From positions 1 to 18,503 of the forward strand of contig NZ_AJZM02000190.1 of the NCBI RefSeq assembly GCF_000272405.2: DNA of 18,503 nucleotides. Direction: 5' to 3'. The notes beneath the pieces are model-generated. The model had not been told where the DNA came from. It was given only the letters and a program-made list of their open reading frames with translations, and did no database searches. The DNA is from Vibrio tasmaniensis 1F-187. Its GTDB lineage: Bacteria; Pseudomonadota; Gammaproteobacteria; Enterobacterales; Vibrionaceae. Below are positions 7,324 to 16,465 of the stretch, one piece after another. Position numbers and translations under genes: made by a program. Numbering within the stretch: position 1 is the first letter of the stretch; every line of letters begins with the position of its first letter.

Positions 7324-8619
7324 GTGAAGTGGATCCATAAAATAGTCATCTTTTTAGTTATCGCAACACTTGCCATTGTGCAGTATTACCAGGTAAGTGG
7401 AAATCGTGTGATAACAACAATTACTCCTGAACAATATGAATTTATCGCGACCAGCGATCAAGTTGATAGAGGAGTCAGTACCTCCCAATTATCCTATGAA
7501 AATGGGCAGTATATTCTCGATTGTGAGCTTAAAAAATCCGAATATCCGTGGCCTTACTGTGGGCTATCGATTCGTATTAGCCCAGACATAACCACTGGTC
7601 TTGACCTTTCGCAGTACCACACCTTTAGAGTCAATATTGATTACCATGCGAAGGCTGATTCTAGTGGTCGTCTGAGAACGTACCTACGTAATTACAATCC
7701 TGCTTATTCGGTGCCTGATGACGAATATACACATAAGTATAACGGGATGGAGTTTTCTCCAGGAATCGATGGTGGCGTGATAGAAATTCCGATCAAAAAT
7801 TTGCAAGTCATGACGTGGTGGTTAGCGGATAACGAGATTGCGTTAGAGCATTCGGCCCCCGAGTTTTCAAATGTGAACATGGTTGAGTTTGCTACTGCTT
7901 CTGGTGCTAAATTAGGTCATCATCGAATAATTATTCGAAGTATTGAGTTTGAGGGTTCGTATATTTCGGCTGAAAGCCTGTTCCTGATCTTGCTGTTTAT
8001 CTGGGTGGGTACAGGCACTGTGTTCCTGCTTTCAGAATTACACCGCTCAAGAAAACGTATCGCGATCGCTGAAAAAAGACATCATCACTTAAAGAACGTT
8101 AATCGGGCATTGAGAGAGCAAAACTTTGAGTTCTCTGAAAGGGCTCATCGTGACGAATTGACTGGGATACTTAACCGACACGCGATTCGTGATTGGTTGA
8201 AAATGCAGTCGCAACAGGTGAAGAAAGGCCACGGCAAGTTAAGTATGATCTACCTGGACATTGACTACTTTAAAAGTGTGAATGACAAATACGGACACCA
8301 GATGGGTGATCATATCTTGCGTGAATTCAGTATGGTGGTTGGCAGCTCTATCAGTGCGACGGACAAACTTGTACGTTGGGGTGGTGAAGAGTTTATTGTT
8401 TTTTGCCCTGAAACCGAAGCTGGCGAAGCGCAGAGAAAGGCAGAGAAAATCCGACTTTTGGTTAGCCAACATCTTTGGATTCATGGGGATTCTCTCACTT
8501 GCAGTATCGGCATTGCCGAGATGAAACAAGAGCGGGTGACAGAGACCATTGCCCGCGCTGATGAAGCCTTATATCAAGCGAAGCATTCAGGGCGAAATCA
8601 GGTGATCTTGAGCCACTAA
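7324..8619 (+). CDS. Membrane diguanylate cyclase with periplasmic sensor domain
   Basis: A 431-residue protein with an intact architecture. An N-terminal membrane helix (about 6-22) is followed by a periplasmic domain (about 25-212) rich in beta strands with several aromatics and a CELKK...PWPYCG cysteine pair. That domain looks like a carbohydrate-binding or jelly-roll sensor, though I cannot name it. A second membrane helix (about 217-237) leads to a basic coiled-coil linker and a GGDEF domain (275-431) with RDELTGILNRH, LDIDYFK (D312, D314), RWGGEEF (353-357) and ALYQAKHSGRN. It should synthesise c-di-GMP in response to a periplasmic ligand. The RxxD I-site position reads SATD, so product inhibition through that site is unlikely. 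The start is GTG, with GGA about 10 nt upstream, itself in a hairpin loop. A terminator follows directly. Confidence 0.88.
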   Translation: MKWIHKIVIFLVIATLAIVQYYQVSGNRVITTITPEQYEFIATSDQVDRGVSTSQLSYENGQYILDCELKKSEYPWPYCGLSIRISPDITTGLDLSQYHTFRVNIDYHAKADSSGRLRTYLRNYNPAYSVPDDEYTHKYNGMEFSPGIDGGVIEIPIKNLQVMTWWLADNEIALEHSAPEFSNVNMVEFATASGAKLGHHRIIIRSIEFEGSYISAESLFLILLFIWVGTGTVFLLSELHRSRKRIAIAEKRHHHLKNVNRALREQNFEFSERAHRDELTGILNRHAIRDWLKMQSQQVKKGHGKLSMIYLDIDYFKSVNDKYGHQMGDHILREFSMVVGSSISATDKLVRWGGEEFIVFCPETEAGEAQRKAEKIRLLVSQHLWIHGDSLTCSIGIAEMKQERVTETIARADEALYQAKHSGRNQVILSH

Positions 8620-8646
8620 TCTGAAGTAGAGTTTATTGGTTTATAA

Positions 8647-8678
8647 GCCACACGTGCATATGTGACGTGTGGCATTTT
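8647..8678 (+). terminator. Rho-independent terminator of the diguanylate cyclase gene
   Basis: GCCACACGT (8647-8655) pairs with ACGTGTGGC (8665-8673) across a 9-nt loop and is followed by ATTTTTA. It sits 28 bases after the stop codon. Confidence 0.8.
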
Positions 8679-8703
8679 TATGGCTCTTATCCTAATAGCC
8701 AAA

Positions 8704-8728
8704 ACAAAAAAGGTGGCGCGGGGCCACC
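8704..8728 (-). terminator. Rho-independent terminator for the DASS transporter gene (minus strand)
   Basis: GGTGGC (8712-8717) pairs with GCCACC (8723-8728) over a 5-nt GC-rich loop. The A run at 8704-8711 becomes a U tract on the minus strand, so the hairpin serves the gene ending at 8882. A second, weaker stem (ATGCCCG 8757-8763 with CGGGCAT 8787-8793) lies between and may act as a 3' end structure. Confidence 0.75.
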
Positions 8729-8795
8729 AAAAGGGAAAAGCGTTTCTTGTTTTTAGATGCCCGTTTGGCTGATCTTGTTAGCTGAGCGGGCATTC

Positions 8796-8884
8796 CTGTA
8801 AACATTTATCTATAAGTATTTACCTATAAATATGTGTTTCTAAGCACTTGCCTGTAAAGCTTTCTCTATAAGCGTTAGTGCTTA
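8796..8884. repeat. Degenerate tandem repeat of about 14 bp in the transporter 3' region
   Basis: Units begin at 8796, 8810, 8824, 8840, 8852 and 8866 with CTGTAAA, CTATAAG, CTATAAA, CTAAGCA, CTGTAAA and CTATAAG, each followed by a TTT- or GTT-containing half. The best two agree with CTATAAGTATTTAC. The last unit runs up to the stop codon of the transporter gene. The copies are eroded, and no function is apparent. Confidence 0.4.
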
Positions 8885-10252
8885 CCAGAAGATCCAAGCG
8901 AACAGAGTCAGAACTAGGATACAAACTAGGTTCAACACCATACCGACTCGCATCATTTCTTTTTGTTTGATATGACCAGAGCCAAATACAATCGCATTAG
9001 GTGGTGTCGCGACTGGTAGCATGAAAGCACAAGATGCGGCAATCGCAATCAGTGCAGATAAGATAACAGGTGACATACCCAGCGCTTCAGCAATGGTTGC
9101 AAATACAGGGACAAGCAATGCCGCACTCGCTGTGTTACTCGCAAACTCCGTTAGGAATACCACGAACGCTACTACGGCTAGAATCGTAAGAAGTATACCT
9201 GCTGTTTCTAAAAATCCGCTTAGTGAGTGTGCTAGGAATACGCTGGTTCCGGTCGCTTTCAGAATGTTACTTAAACAGATACCACCACCGAACAGGATAA
9301 GTACACCCCAATCCGTTGTCTTCTCAACGTCTTTCCATTCCACGGCTCTAGAAGCGCCAAGCAGTACAATGGCGCCAATCGCTACCAAACTATCAAACTT
9401 AGAGAACCCGCCAATCATTGCGTTGATCGGCTTGCCGAATATCCAAAGCGTTACGGTTAAAAGGAAGATAGACAGTGTGATTTTCTTGCTGTTTGTCCAC
9501 TCGACAGGTGCATGGTCTAACTCGAATTTGTGGTCAAGTTTTGGCTTAGTCATCACGTACAAAATAATCATCGTGATTGGCAGTAAGATCATTGAGATAG
9601 GTAGCCCAAGCGCCATCCATTCTGTGAAGCTCAAGCCAACTTCTGCCGCAGCAATGGCGTTTGGCGGGCTACCAACTAAAGTTGCGATACCACCGATTGA
9701 AGCACAGTAAGCGATACCCAATAGCACGAACACGTAGGTGTTTCGGTCTTCACTTTGGTCGACTTTGTTCATGATACCAAGAACAAGAGGGAGCATCATT
9801 GCTGTGGTGGCGGTGTTTGAGATCCACATGGATAAACCCGCACTCACACCGAACAACATGAACACGGCTACCGACATTCTGCCTTTTGCTATGAGCAATA
9901 CTTTGTCAGCTATCGCTTTATCCAGCTCTTGCTTGTTCAGTGCGGCTGCCAACGCGAATCCGCCCATGAATAAGAATATGATGGGATTCGAAAAGTTAGC
10001 CAGTGCTGCGGGCGTGTTGAATACACCAAACAAGACAGCCAATAGGGGAACGAGCAAAGCGGTGATGCTGACGTGGATAGCTTCTGTTAACCATAGAATG
10101 GCAACGAACACGAGAATACTTAAACCCGTATTCACTTGCGCTTCGAATGGCAGGGAATTGAGCAAAACTGCAAATAGCGTGAAATTACCAATTAATATCA
10201 TGCTGTTGCGGGTAAACAACCAGTGTTTCAGTGTAGTAACAAGTGCCGTCAT
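8882..10252 (-). CDS. SLC13/DASS family Na+-coupled dicarboxylate symporter (VcINDY-like)
   Basis: A 456-residue inner-membrane protein, close to the length of the family. It has about eleven hydrophobic segments and two inverted repeats, each with a hairpin ending in an SNT signature: [11 protein letters not shown] (S145-T147) and [11 protein letters not shown] (S372-T374). In DASS proteins these bind the substrate carboxylates and Na+. Two PPNAI motifs (196-200, 417-421) follow each repeat as expected. It probably imports succinate, malate or fumarate with sodium; the exact substrate cannot be read. AGGAG 8 nt before the ATG is a strong ribosome-binding site. It has its own terminator downstream. 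The nearby NAD-malic enzyme could use imported malate, but the genes are separate units. Confidence 0.9.
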   Translation of the reverse strand: MTALVTTLKHWLFTRNSMILIGNFTLFAVLLNSLPFEAQVNTGLSILVFVAILWLTEAIHVSITALLVPLLAVLFGVFNTPAALANFSNPIIFLFMGGFALAAALNKQELDKAIADKVLLIAKGRMSVAVFMLFGVSAGLSMWISNTATTAMMLPLVLGIMNKVDQSEDRNTYVFVLLGIAYCASIGGIATLVGSPPNAIAAAEVGLSFTEWMALGLPISMILLPITMIILYVMTKPKLDHKFELDHAPVEWTNSKKITLSIFLLTVTLWIFGKPINAMIGGFSKFDSLVAIGAIVLLGASRAVEWKDVEKTTDWGVLILFGGGICLSNILKATGTSVFLAHSLSGFLETAGILLTILAVVAFVVFLTEFASNTASAALLVPVFATIAEALGMSPVILSALIAIAASCAFMLPVATPPNAIVFGSGHIKQKEMMRVGMVLNLVCILVLTLFAWIFW

Positions 10253-10438
10253 AAGACGCTCCTTTTGTTTATCCTCGTTTTATTGGTGCACGACTTCGTT
10301 GAGCGGTGCTTATTATTTTCGAGGTATATAGACTTGATGTAGGGTCAGACTTTGTTGGGAGAATGTTACTCAAGTTAATAAAGGAGTGTTGGTGTGTTTT
10401 TGCTTAACAATGGGGAAGTGTGAGGCAACAAATTCAAA

Positions 10439-10458
10439 ATGTGTAGTTTTCTACACAT
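10439..10458 (-). terminator. Small hairpin overlapping the stop codon of the SanA gene
   Basis: ATGTGTAG (10439-10446) and CTACACAT (10451-10458) form a perfect 8-bp stem with a TTTT loop. The TAG stop is inside it. On the minus strand TTTGAATTTG follows, so it could be a weak terminator or a 3'-end stabiliser. Confidence 0.4.
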
Positions 10459-11287
10459 CGGTCTCTGCTGGTTCTAAAATAGGGCTTACTGAAGGAGTTG
10501 CAATCGGATTTTCAGTAGGGCTTGCTGTGGGGTCTGCTATAGGGTTTGCACTGGGGTCAGCAATAGGGCTAGGAATCGGCAATGATTCTGGTTTTGGACT
10601 GGGTTGGATCGGCTCTTTAGGGCCAAGGAATTTTGGCGTAGTACCAATAATATACAGATCAAGAAACGCTTTGGTACGTGCAAACACTTCACGTAAACGT
10701 ATTGAGGTTCCTGAATGATGGGTTGGTCCTGAAACCGCCAAACACTGCGCATTAATATCGTAAGAGTTAGCGATAAATAGCGCTCTTTCACAGTGGAACT
10801 TCTGAGTGATGATTAGGAAGTTATCGGTATCGAATATCTTTTTGGCGCGAACAATCGAATCTAGGGTTCTGAACCCCGCATAATCTAGATTGATGCGTTC
10901 ATCGGGGACGCCCGCTTTTAACAAGTCGCGTTTCATCGTCCACGGCTCATTGTAAGAGCGATGAGCGTTATCGCCACTCAGTAGAAATTGGTCTACCTTT
11001 TCACGATCGAACAGCTCAATTGCCGCTTCGATTCGGTGCTTATAATAGTCGTTGAGTGTTCTACCTAAATATTTGCTTGTGCCAAGCACTACGGCGACCT
11101 CAAGCTCGGGCACTTCATCTATATCGTAGATGATGCGATCTTCTGCTTGCCATGAAACCCAATAATCGATCGCAATAACCGCAGCGCTGCCTATTAAGAA
11201 CACGAGGAAAGCGCCAAACAGAAAACCTTGCAGTTTTTTGTAAGCTTTTAATAAGTGGCTACGGAAAATGTGAGAATCAAATTTCAC
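10451..11287 (-). CDS. sanA: SanA/ElyC-type DUF218 envelope protein with proline tetrapeptide-repeat tail
   Basis: A single N-terminal membrane helix (LFGAFLVFLIGSAAVIAIDYW) anchors a periplasmic DUF218 domain. It closely follows E. coli SanA: VVLGTSKYLGR, YYKHRIEAA, LLSGDNAHRSYNEPWTM, LDYAGFRTLDSIVRAKKIFDT, ITQKFHCERALFIA, DLYI and KFLGP. SanA contributes to envelope barrier function, including vancomycin exclusion at high temperature; its chemistry is not settled. The start at GTG 11287 gives 278 residues. An open frame reaches TTG 11341, but that adds 18 residues not in SanA and lacks a clear ribosome-binding site. After the conserved FLGP the protein carries about 50 extra residues, mostly PxxX tetrapeptides, described as a separate repeat. 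maeA lies upstream with its terminator, so this gene is probably its own unit. Confidence 0.85.
   Translation of the reverse strand: MKFDSHIFRSHLLKAYKKLQGFLFGAFLVFLIGSAAVIAIDYWVSWQAEDRIIYDIDEVPELEVAVVLGTSKYLGRTLNDYYKHRIEAAIELFDREKVDQFLLSGDNAHRSYNEPWTMKRDLLKAGVPDERINLDYAGFRTLDSIVRAKKIFDTDNFLIITQKFHCERALFIANSYDINAQCLAVSGPTHHSGTSIRLREVFARTKAFLDLYIIGTTPKFLGPKEPIQPSPKPESLPIPSPIADPSANPIADPTASPTENPIATPSVSPILEPAETDV
10469..10567 (-). repeat. 12-bp-period coding repeat: eight PxxX tetrapeptides at the SanA C-terminus
   Basis: Nine prolines occur exactly every four residues in the tail (PIAD, PSAN, PIAD, PTAS, PTEN, PIAT, PSVS, PILE, P). The DNA therefore has a 12-bp period with diverged copies. It would form an extended, proline-rich periplasmic tail that could span or contact peptidoglycan. 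Confidence 0.75.
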
Positions 11288-11384
11288 TCTCGGTATGGTC
11301 CTTTGACTGAGCAATAATTTTTGAGTGCTCGATAATACCAAATAAAAATGAGAAAAATCAGTTAAAAAGACAAGACAGTGTAAA

Positions 11385-11412
11385 GAAAAAAGCCCCCGCA
11401 GTTGCAGAGGCT
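11385..11412 (-). terminator. Rho-independent terminator of maeA (minus strand)
   Basis: On the minus strand AGCCTCTGC pairs with GCGGGGGCT (nine pairs, two of them G-U) around AACT and is followed by six T. On the plus strand the stem is 11391-11399 with 11404-11412. It lies 47 bases past the maeA stop codon. Confidence 0.8.
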
Positions 11413-11458
11413 CTTGTAAGAGTAGTTAACGCTCTTTATTCCAAGCGCAGCACGTTTA

Positions 11459-13147
11459 TTAGAATGCAGTACGCTTGTAGCGACGGTAAACCGGCTGCCA
11501 GAAGTGCTGGTCAATCGCTTGTTGTAGTGCTTCTTCAGTGATCTCTAGAGCAACACCTTGCTCAATCGCTTTTTTACCAACGGCAAAAGCAATCTTTTTA
11601 GATACGGTGTGGATCTCTTCCAATGGTGGAAGTAGAGCACCTGAGCCATTGATAGCAAGTGGGGAGCACGTTGCAAGTGCTCGGCTTGATTCCATTAGCA
11701 TTTCGTCAGTGATGCGTGAAGCATTCACAGCCAATACACCAAGGCCAATACCTGGGAAGATGTAGCTGTTATTACACTGAGCGATTGGGTAAGTGGTGCC
11801 GTTGTGAACCACTGGCTCAAACGGGCTACCTGTCGCAACAAGCGCTTGGCCGTCAGTCCAACGAATAATGTCATTTGGTGTTGCTTCAACACGGCTTGTT
11901 GGGTTTGACAGTGGGAACACGATAGGGCGTTCGCAGTGAAGGTTCATCTCTTTGATGACTTCTTTGCTGAACAGACCCGGCGCACCAGATACACCAACTA
12001 ATACTGTTGGTTTCGCGTGGCGAACAACGTCTAGTAGAGAGAAACCAGTGCCGTCGCTTTCCCAATCTTTGGTGTTCGCGTTGGTTTGAACTAGACGCTG
12101 TTGGAAATCAAGCAGGTTTTGCATGCCTTCCTGTAGCAGACCCCAACGGTCAACCATGTAAACTTGAGAGCGAGCTTGTGCATCGCTGATACCTTCAGAC
12201 ACCATTTGAGCAATGATAGCTTCAGCAATACCACAACCTGCAGAACCCGCACCTAAGAAGGTGATGCGTTGGTCTGATAGTTTGCTGTTCGCTGCTTTAC
12301 ATGCTGCAAGTAGAGAACCAACCGTTACAGCGGCTGTACCTTGGATATCATCGTTGAAACAACAGAGGCGATCTTTGTAGCGTTCAAGCAGTGGCATTGC
12401 GTTCTTTTGTGCGAAATCTTCGAACTGAACTAATGCATCAGGCCAACGGCGTTGAACGGCTTGAATGAATTCTTCAACAAATGCATCGTAATCAGCACCC
12501 GTGATACGAGGGTGACGCCAGCCCATGTACATTGGGTCAGCAAGACGCTGCGGGTTGTTTGTACCCACATCGAGCACGATTGGTAGCATGTAAGCTGGGC
12601 TGATGCCGCCACAAGCTGTGTAAAGTGCTAGTTTACCAATTGGAATACCCATGCCACCGATACCTTGGTCTCCCAAACCAAGAATACGCTCACCATCCGT
12701 AACCACGATAACTTTAACGTTGTGGTTTGTCGCATTGTTCAGTAGGTCATCGATACGATCGCGGTTCGGGTATGAGATAAACAGACCACGGCCACGACGG
12801 TAAATATTTGAGAAGTTCTCACATGCTGCGCCAACTGTTGGCGTGTAAATGATAGGCATCATTTCAGAGATGTGGTTTTGAACTAAACGATAAAAAAGCG
12901 TTTCATTAGTGTCTTGGATGTTACGAAGGTAGATATGCTTATCCATATCACTTTCGAAGTTACAATATTGCTTGTATGCACGTCCTACTTGCTCTTGGAT
13001 TGTTTCGGTTGTTTCCGGTAACAAGCCTTCAAGGTTGAAAGAACTGCGCTCTTCAGCAGAGAATGCGCTGCCTTTGTTTAGAAGAGGGGTACTTAGTAGA
13101 GCAGGACCAGCATAAGGGATATATAGAGGGCGTTTATCGTTGTTCAT
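11459..13147 (-). CDS. maeA: NAD-dependent malic enzyme
   Basis: A 562-residue cytoplasmic enzyme, the size of E. coli MaeA (565). It oxidatively decarboxylates malate to pyruvate and CO2, reducing NAD+. Motifs in order: [11 protein letters not shown] with the catalytic tyrosine Y101; [11 protein letters not shown] with the catalytic lysine K172; FEDFAQKNA (E243, D244) and CFNDDIQGT (D266, D267) for the divalent metal; the dinucleotide-binding [12 protein letters not shown] (298-308); and GVSGAPGLF followed by [16 protein letters not shown] lies 6 nt before the ATG. The upstream region has a good sigma-70 promoter and is shared with the divergent helicase gene. It links C4 acids, perhaps imported by the neighbouring DASS carrier, with pyruvate. 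Confidence 0.96.
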   Translation of the reverse strand: MNNDKRPLYIPYAGPALLSTPLLNKGSAFSAEERSSFNLEGLLPETTETIQEQVGRAYKQYCNFESDMDKHIYLRNIQDTNETLFYRLVQNHISEMMPIIYTPTVGAACENFSNIYRRGRGLFISYPNRDRIDDLLNNATNHNVKVIVVTDGERILGLGDQGIGGMGIPIGKLALYTACGGISPAYMLPIVLDVGTNNPQRLADPMYMGWRHPRITGADYDAFVEEFIQAVQRRWPDALVQFEDFAQKNAMPLLERYKDRLCCFNDDIQGTAAVTVGSLLAACKAANSKLSDQRITFLGAGSAGCGIAEAIIAQMVSEGISDAQARSQVYMVDRWGLLQEGMQNLLDFQQRLVQTNANTKDWESDGTGFSLLDVVRHAKPTVLVGVSGAPGLFSKEVIKEMNLHCERPIVFPLSNPTSRVEATPNDIIRWTDGQALVATGSPFEPVVHNGTTYPIAQCNNSYIFPGIGLGVLAVNASRITDEMLMESSRALATCSPLAINGSGALLPPLEEIHTVSKKIAFAVGKKAIEQGVALEITEEALQQAIDQHFWQPVYRRYKRTAF

Positions 13148-13182
13148 TAGATGCCTAATATGGGAGAAAGGGTAACCGAAAA

Positions 13183-13212
13183 ATGATAACGGTTTAGTTA
13201 TTCAATTGTAAA
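13183..13212 (-). promoter_or_regulatory. Sigma-70 promoter of maeA
   Basis: On the minus strand TTTACA (13212-13207) and TATCAT (13188-13183) are separated by 18 bp, each with five of six consensus bases. They point at maeA, whose ATG is at 13147. Confidence 0.6.
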
Positions 13213-13331
13213 TAGTTTACCTCCGATCTTTGCAAACAAAATGATATTCTTACCCATGTCCCACACTTATCGAATTTTAGCACCATAATTCGTTATACTT
13301 TGCTCACACTTTTTCGCGACGCCTCTTTTTT

Positions 13332-15716
13332 ATGTCATTACTGCCCATCGATGCTTATCAAAACGTATTTCACGAACAAATCGCTAATTCTCATCTAGTA
13401 GTAGAAGCTGAAACCGGATCGGGCAAATCAACGCGTTTGCCAATTTGGGCTTGCCAACATGGGCGAGTACTGGTGGTTGAACCAAGACGAATAGCTTGTA
13501 CCTCATTAGCTAAATATCTCGCCCTACAATCGGGCGAAAAGCTTGGTGACAAAATTGGTTATGCGATCAAACTTGAGTCTGAATACAACGAGAAAACTAA
13601 CGTCGTTTTTGTGACGCCCGGTATCGCGCTGCGTTGGTTATCTGAAGATGGACTCGCTGGCTTTGATGTCATCGTTGTCGATGAATTTCACGAAAGGCGT
13701 TGGGATATCGATTTGCTGGTGGCGATTCTCAAACAAAAAGCGAGCCATCGCTTGGTGATCACGTCTGCAACCATCGAAGGGGAACGCCTTGCTCATTATT
13801 TGGATGCGAATCGAATAAGCTGTGAAGGCCGAACTTATCAAGTTGCTATTGAACACCGAGCGAATGAGTCCAGAGCATTGCCCGATATTCGACACCTAGA
13901 GCAACGCATTGCCGAAGAAGTGAATCACCAACTGATAGCATCTTCTGGTGACATGTTGGTTTTTCTGCCGGGTAAAAAAGAGATCGTGCAATGCGAACAA
14001 GCCTTAGCGACAAATCCAGATATCCAAGTGGTGAAATTGCATGCGTCGGTCAGTGATAAGGAGCGAGATTTAGCGTTATCGGGTCGTAATATCGATATCA
14101 ATGCTAACGGTTATGGCCTGAGAAAGGTCATTCTTGCAACCAACGTGGCAGAAACCTCATTAACCATTCCCGATATTGGTGTGGTGGTAGATTCAGGATT
14201 AGAAAGACGCACCGTTCAACGAAACGGTAGAACGACTCTGATGCTTAAATCCATATCACGAGCCAGTGCCAAGCAACGAGCTGGTCGTGCGGGTAGGGTA
14301 ATGGACGGCGCTTGTGTGCGTCTGTATGGTGAGCATGCGGCGTTAGAGTTAGTCACACCGCCTGAATTGCAGCGTGAAGAGCTGATCTCACCGATGTTGG
14401 CCGCGGCCTGTTGTGGTGCTCCGCTTGAGAGCTTGTCTTTCCTTGATCCTATTCCTGAAAAATCACTAAACAGTGCTACTCAAACCTTGCTGACGATGGA
14501 AGCGATTAAAGCCGACCATCAAATTACCGAGCATGGCAAAAAGCTGTATCCGCTGCCGATTGATGCTTTGTATGCCGATATCGTTACTCGAATCAAAACC
14601 AAAGCATTAAAAGAAGCGATGGTCGATCTCACAGCTGCGTTGTCCGTTCCGGCTCGCTTGTATCAGTTACCGAACAATGCAGAACATTTGGAAGCACTCG
14701 CTCAGCAAGAAAAGGAAGGGTGTGATCTAAGCCTGTTGATTCAGATCGTTCGCGGTCGCGAGTATCCAAATCTAGAAATCGATCAGCAGGCATTGAATGA
14801 AGCACAGGGACTGGCTAAGCAAATGCGTGAGGTGTTTGAACTTCCTCAATTAGAAGTCGCGTCCCGTTTCCAGCGTATTGAACTGCTTAACACTATTGTT
14901 CAACTTCACCCTGAACTGGTGTTCGTACGCAGACTGAAACGAAAAGAAGCCTTTGCTAATGGAGTTTTAGAGGTAGTACTCGGCCGTCAGAATCGTTTCC
15001 CTGATAATGAACAAGCGATGTTGGTGCTTGATACCCATAGTTTGCCGGGAAGAGGCGTTAAGCAAACACTGACCTTAGCGACGGTCACGGCCCCCATTCC
15101 TCTTGAGCTTATCATTGATGCTGAGCTAGGAGAGTGGGAGCAAGGTGAAACGATTGTGAATGATGACGGCGTCTATACTGGGATGGCGTTGGTGTATGCC
15201 GGCCGCACGATCACGACCAAGCTCGTGGCAGCGGAAGGGCAACTATCGTTAAAGCCGATCGTCGATCTTGTATCGAATGGGGTTAAACTTCCCGGTTTTG
15301 CAGAAGCTCGCACTCAACAAATCAAACATTGGCAGTTGTATGTGAAACTCGGTCTCAATGAACAAACCCAATACACTCCAGAAATTGACCAAATGAACTT
15401 TGAGTTATGGTTCATAGAACAGCTTGAAGTGTTAGGTGTCACTGATGTGAGCGAATTGGAAATGTTCGACCATGCTGATATTCCATTCGATGGTATCCCG
15501 ACTTGGCTCTATTTAGAGTTTTCGGAAAAGTATCCGTTTGCATTGAGCCTTGCCGACTTGCAACTCGAAGTCGAATACCTGCCGGCACGCAAGCTGATTT
15601 ACGTTCACTATCAATCGGGCAGTCGAAAGTTATCGCCAAAACGTTGGGAGCTCCCGACATGGTCTGGCTGGCGTATTCAGTACAAAAAAGCGAGTCGGAT
15701 AATTGATATCAAATAG
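13332..15716 (+). CDS. HrpB-like DEAH-box ATP-dependent RNA helicase
   Basis: A 794-residue cytoplasmic superfamily 2 helicase. Motif I is AETGSGKST (K32), Ia is VVEPRRIA, II is DEFHERR (117-123, with F in place of A as in HrpB), and III is SAT (145-147). The second RecA domain has LATNVAETSLTIPDIGVVVDSG and motif VI AKQRAGRAGR (313-322). A helicase-associated region and a roughly 300-residue C-terminal domain follow. Length and DEFH match bacterial HrpB (about 810 residues), so it may be that protein or a Vibrio paralogue of it. The RNA substrate is unknown. It is divergent from maeA. A TATACT (13294-13299) is a possible -10, which would give a leader of about 25 nt. No Shine-Dalgarno is visible before the ATG, only a T run, so initiation may be weak or unusual. 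Confidence 0.85.
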   Translation: MSLLPIDAYQNVFHEQIANSHLVVEAETGSGKSTRLPIWACQHGRVLVVEPRRIACTSLAKYLALQSGEKLGDKIGYAIKLESEYNEKTNVVFVTPGIALRWLSEDGLAGFDVIVVDEFHERRWDIDLLVAILKQKASHRLVITSATIEGERLAHYLDANRISCEGRTYQVAIEHRANESRALPDIRHLEQRIAEEVNHQLIASSGDMLVFLPGKKEIVQCEQALATNPDIQVVKLHASVSDKERDLALSGRNIDINANGYGLRKVILATNVAETSLTIPDIGVVVDSGLERRTVQRNGRTTLMLKSISRASAKQRAGRAGRVMDGACVRLYGEHAALELVTPPELQREELISPMLAAACCGAPLESLSFLDPIPEKSLNSATQTLLTMEAIKADHQITEHGKKLYPLPIDALYADIVTRIKTKALKEAMVDLTAALSVPARLYQLPNNAEHLEALAQQEKEGCDLSLLIQIVRGREYPNLEIDQQALNEAQGLAKQMREVFELPQLEVASRFQRIELLNTIVQLHPELVFVRRLKRKEAFANGVLEVVLGRQNRFPDNEQAMLVLDTHSLPGRGVKQTLTLATVTAPIPLELIIDAELGEWEQGETIVNDDGVYTGMALVYAGRTITTKLVAAEGQLSLKPIVDLVSNGVKLPGFAEARTQQIKHWQLYVKLGLNEQTQYTPEIDQMNFELWFIEQLEVLGVTDVSELEMFDHADIPFDGIPTWLYLEFSEKYPFALSLADLQLEVEYLPARKLIYVHYQSGSRKLSPKRWELPTWSGWRIQYKKASRIIDIK

Positions 15717-15919
15717 ATGGATTAGTTTTATCTCTAAAATATTAATCAAATAGGTGCATATATGTTTTTTCAGTACTTATTTTGTTACAAGTTTGATTTT
15801 TATATGCCTTTTTAACCAATCAAAAGGTCATAAAAGACTATTCTTCTATATCCTATTGCTATAAAGAAAGAGTTGATAGATATTGAGTATATTGTGTTGT
15901 CAAAGTGTCGGGGGACATC

Positions 15920-16297
15920 ATGGATAAACAGACAGAGACGCGTGTAGAGTTTGATTACACAACATTTCTTGGCGCCTCATGCAGTAAAAAATGGACTTTT
16001 CTGGAAGCACTAACCACGATTGCGCCAGTATTTAGTACCGTCTGGCGAGATAGCATTAAAGAGCTAGCCAGCCCTGAAGATCGTTTATGGCAGATGGCAT
16101 TGAAATCGATGTCGACGCGTAAAAGTGATGAGTCAAACATTGTTACCTTACTCAAGCTAGCCAAGCTAGAGGGGATCAATGAACTCAAAGTTGCTATGCC
16201 ATATTCTCTTGAAGAAGAGCAGATCGAGTACATTGAATCGCGCAGTCATTTGGTGATTGCCGAGAATACTGGAGAAGAGTTTACTATTAAGCTTTAA
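15920..16297 (+). CDS. Unrecognised 125-residue protein
   Basis: I do not recognise this protein. It is soluble and mixed charged, with no signal peptide or membrane helix. It has an N-terminal strand-like part (RVEFDYTTFLGAS), a tryptophan-containing helix (WTFLEALTTIAPVFSTVWRDSIKEL), a second helix with WQMALKSM, and a leucine-rich segment (VTLLKLAKLEGINELKVAMPY) before an acidic C-terminus. The ATG at 15920 is preceded by GGGGGA at 6 nt and is the likely start; a GTG at 15905 would add five residues. Upstream lie about 200 AT-rich bases and downstream a heptamer repeat and a terminator, so it is a single-gene unit. Codon use looks like the neighbours. Confidence 0.75.
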   Translation: MDKQTETRVEFDYTTFLGASCSKKWTFLEALTTIAPVFSTVWRDSIKELASPEDRLWQMALKSMSTRKSDESNIVTLLKLAKLEGINELKVAMPYSLEEEQIEYIESRSHLVIAENTGEEFTIKL

Positions 16298-16309
16298 TCT
16301 ATCAGTATT

Positions 16310-16344
16310 GCTTAGAGCTTAGAGCTTAGAGCTTAGAGCTTAGG
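16310..16344. repeat. Tandem heptamer repeat GCTTAGA, five copies
   Basis: Four perfect GCTTAGA units (16310-16337) are followed by GCTTAGG (16338-16344). The array lies in the 3' untranslated space after the 125-residue gene and before its terminator. Being noncoding and perfect, it may vary in copy number between strains. Confidence 0.85.
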
Positions 16345-16378
16345 AGCGAGCTCAAAGAGTATTAAAAATCGCACACGA

Positions 16379-16409
16379 AAAAGGGCCTCAATAATGATGA
16401 GGCCCTTTT
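16379..16409. terminator. Bidirectional terminator between the 125-residue gene and purC
   Basis: AAAAGGGCCTCA (16379-16390) pairs perfectly with TGAGGCCCTTTT (16398-16409) over a 7-nt loop. The A run and T run at the stem ends make it usable by both convergent genes. Confidence 0.9.
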
Positions 16410-16465
16410 AGTATCTGAAATTTGTGTTTAGAAGCTTTTTAGCCTTCTAGAATGCAATCAGTCAA

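Noticed and set aside
9021..10331. Two long plus-strand open frames opposite the dicarboxylate transporter
   Set aside because: They are antisense to a clear DASS gene with both SNT motifs and show no family features; they are shadows.
10386..10718. Plus-strand ORF with an AAGGAG upstream and a GxxxG-rich glycine-zipper-like protein
   Set aside because: It is antisense to the SanA tail; the glycine pattern is the complement of the regularly spaced proline codons, and the SanA frame is conserved with E. coli.
16310..16344. Heptamer array as a possible CRISPR
   Set aside because: Units are only 7 bp and contiguous, without spacers or cas genes.
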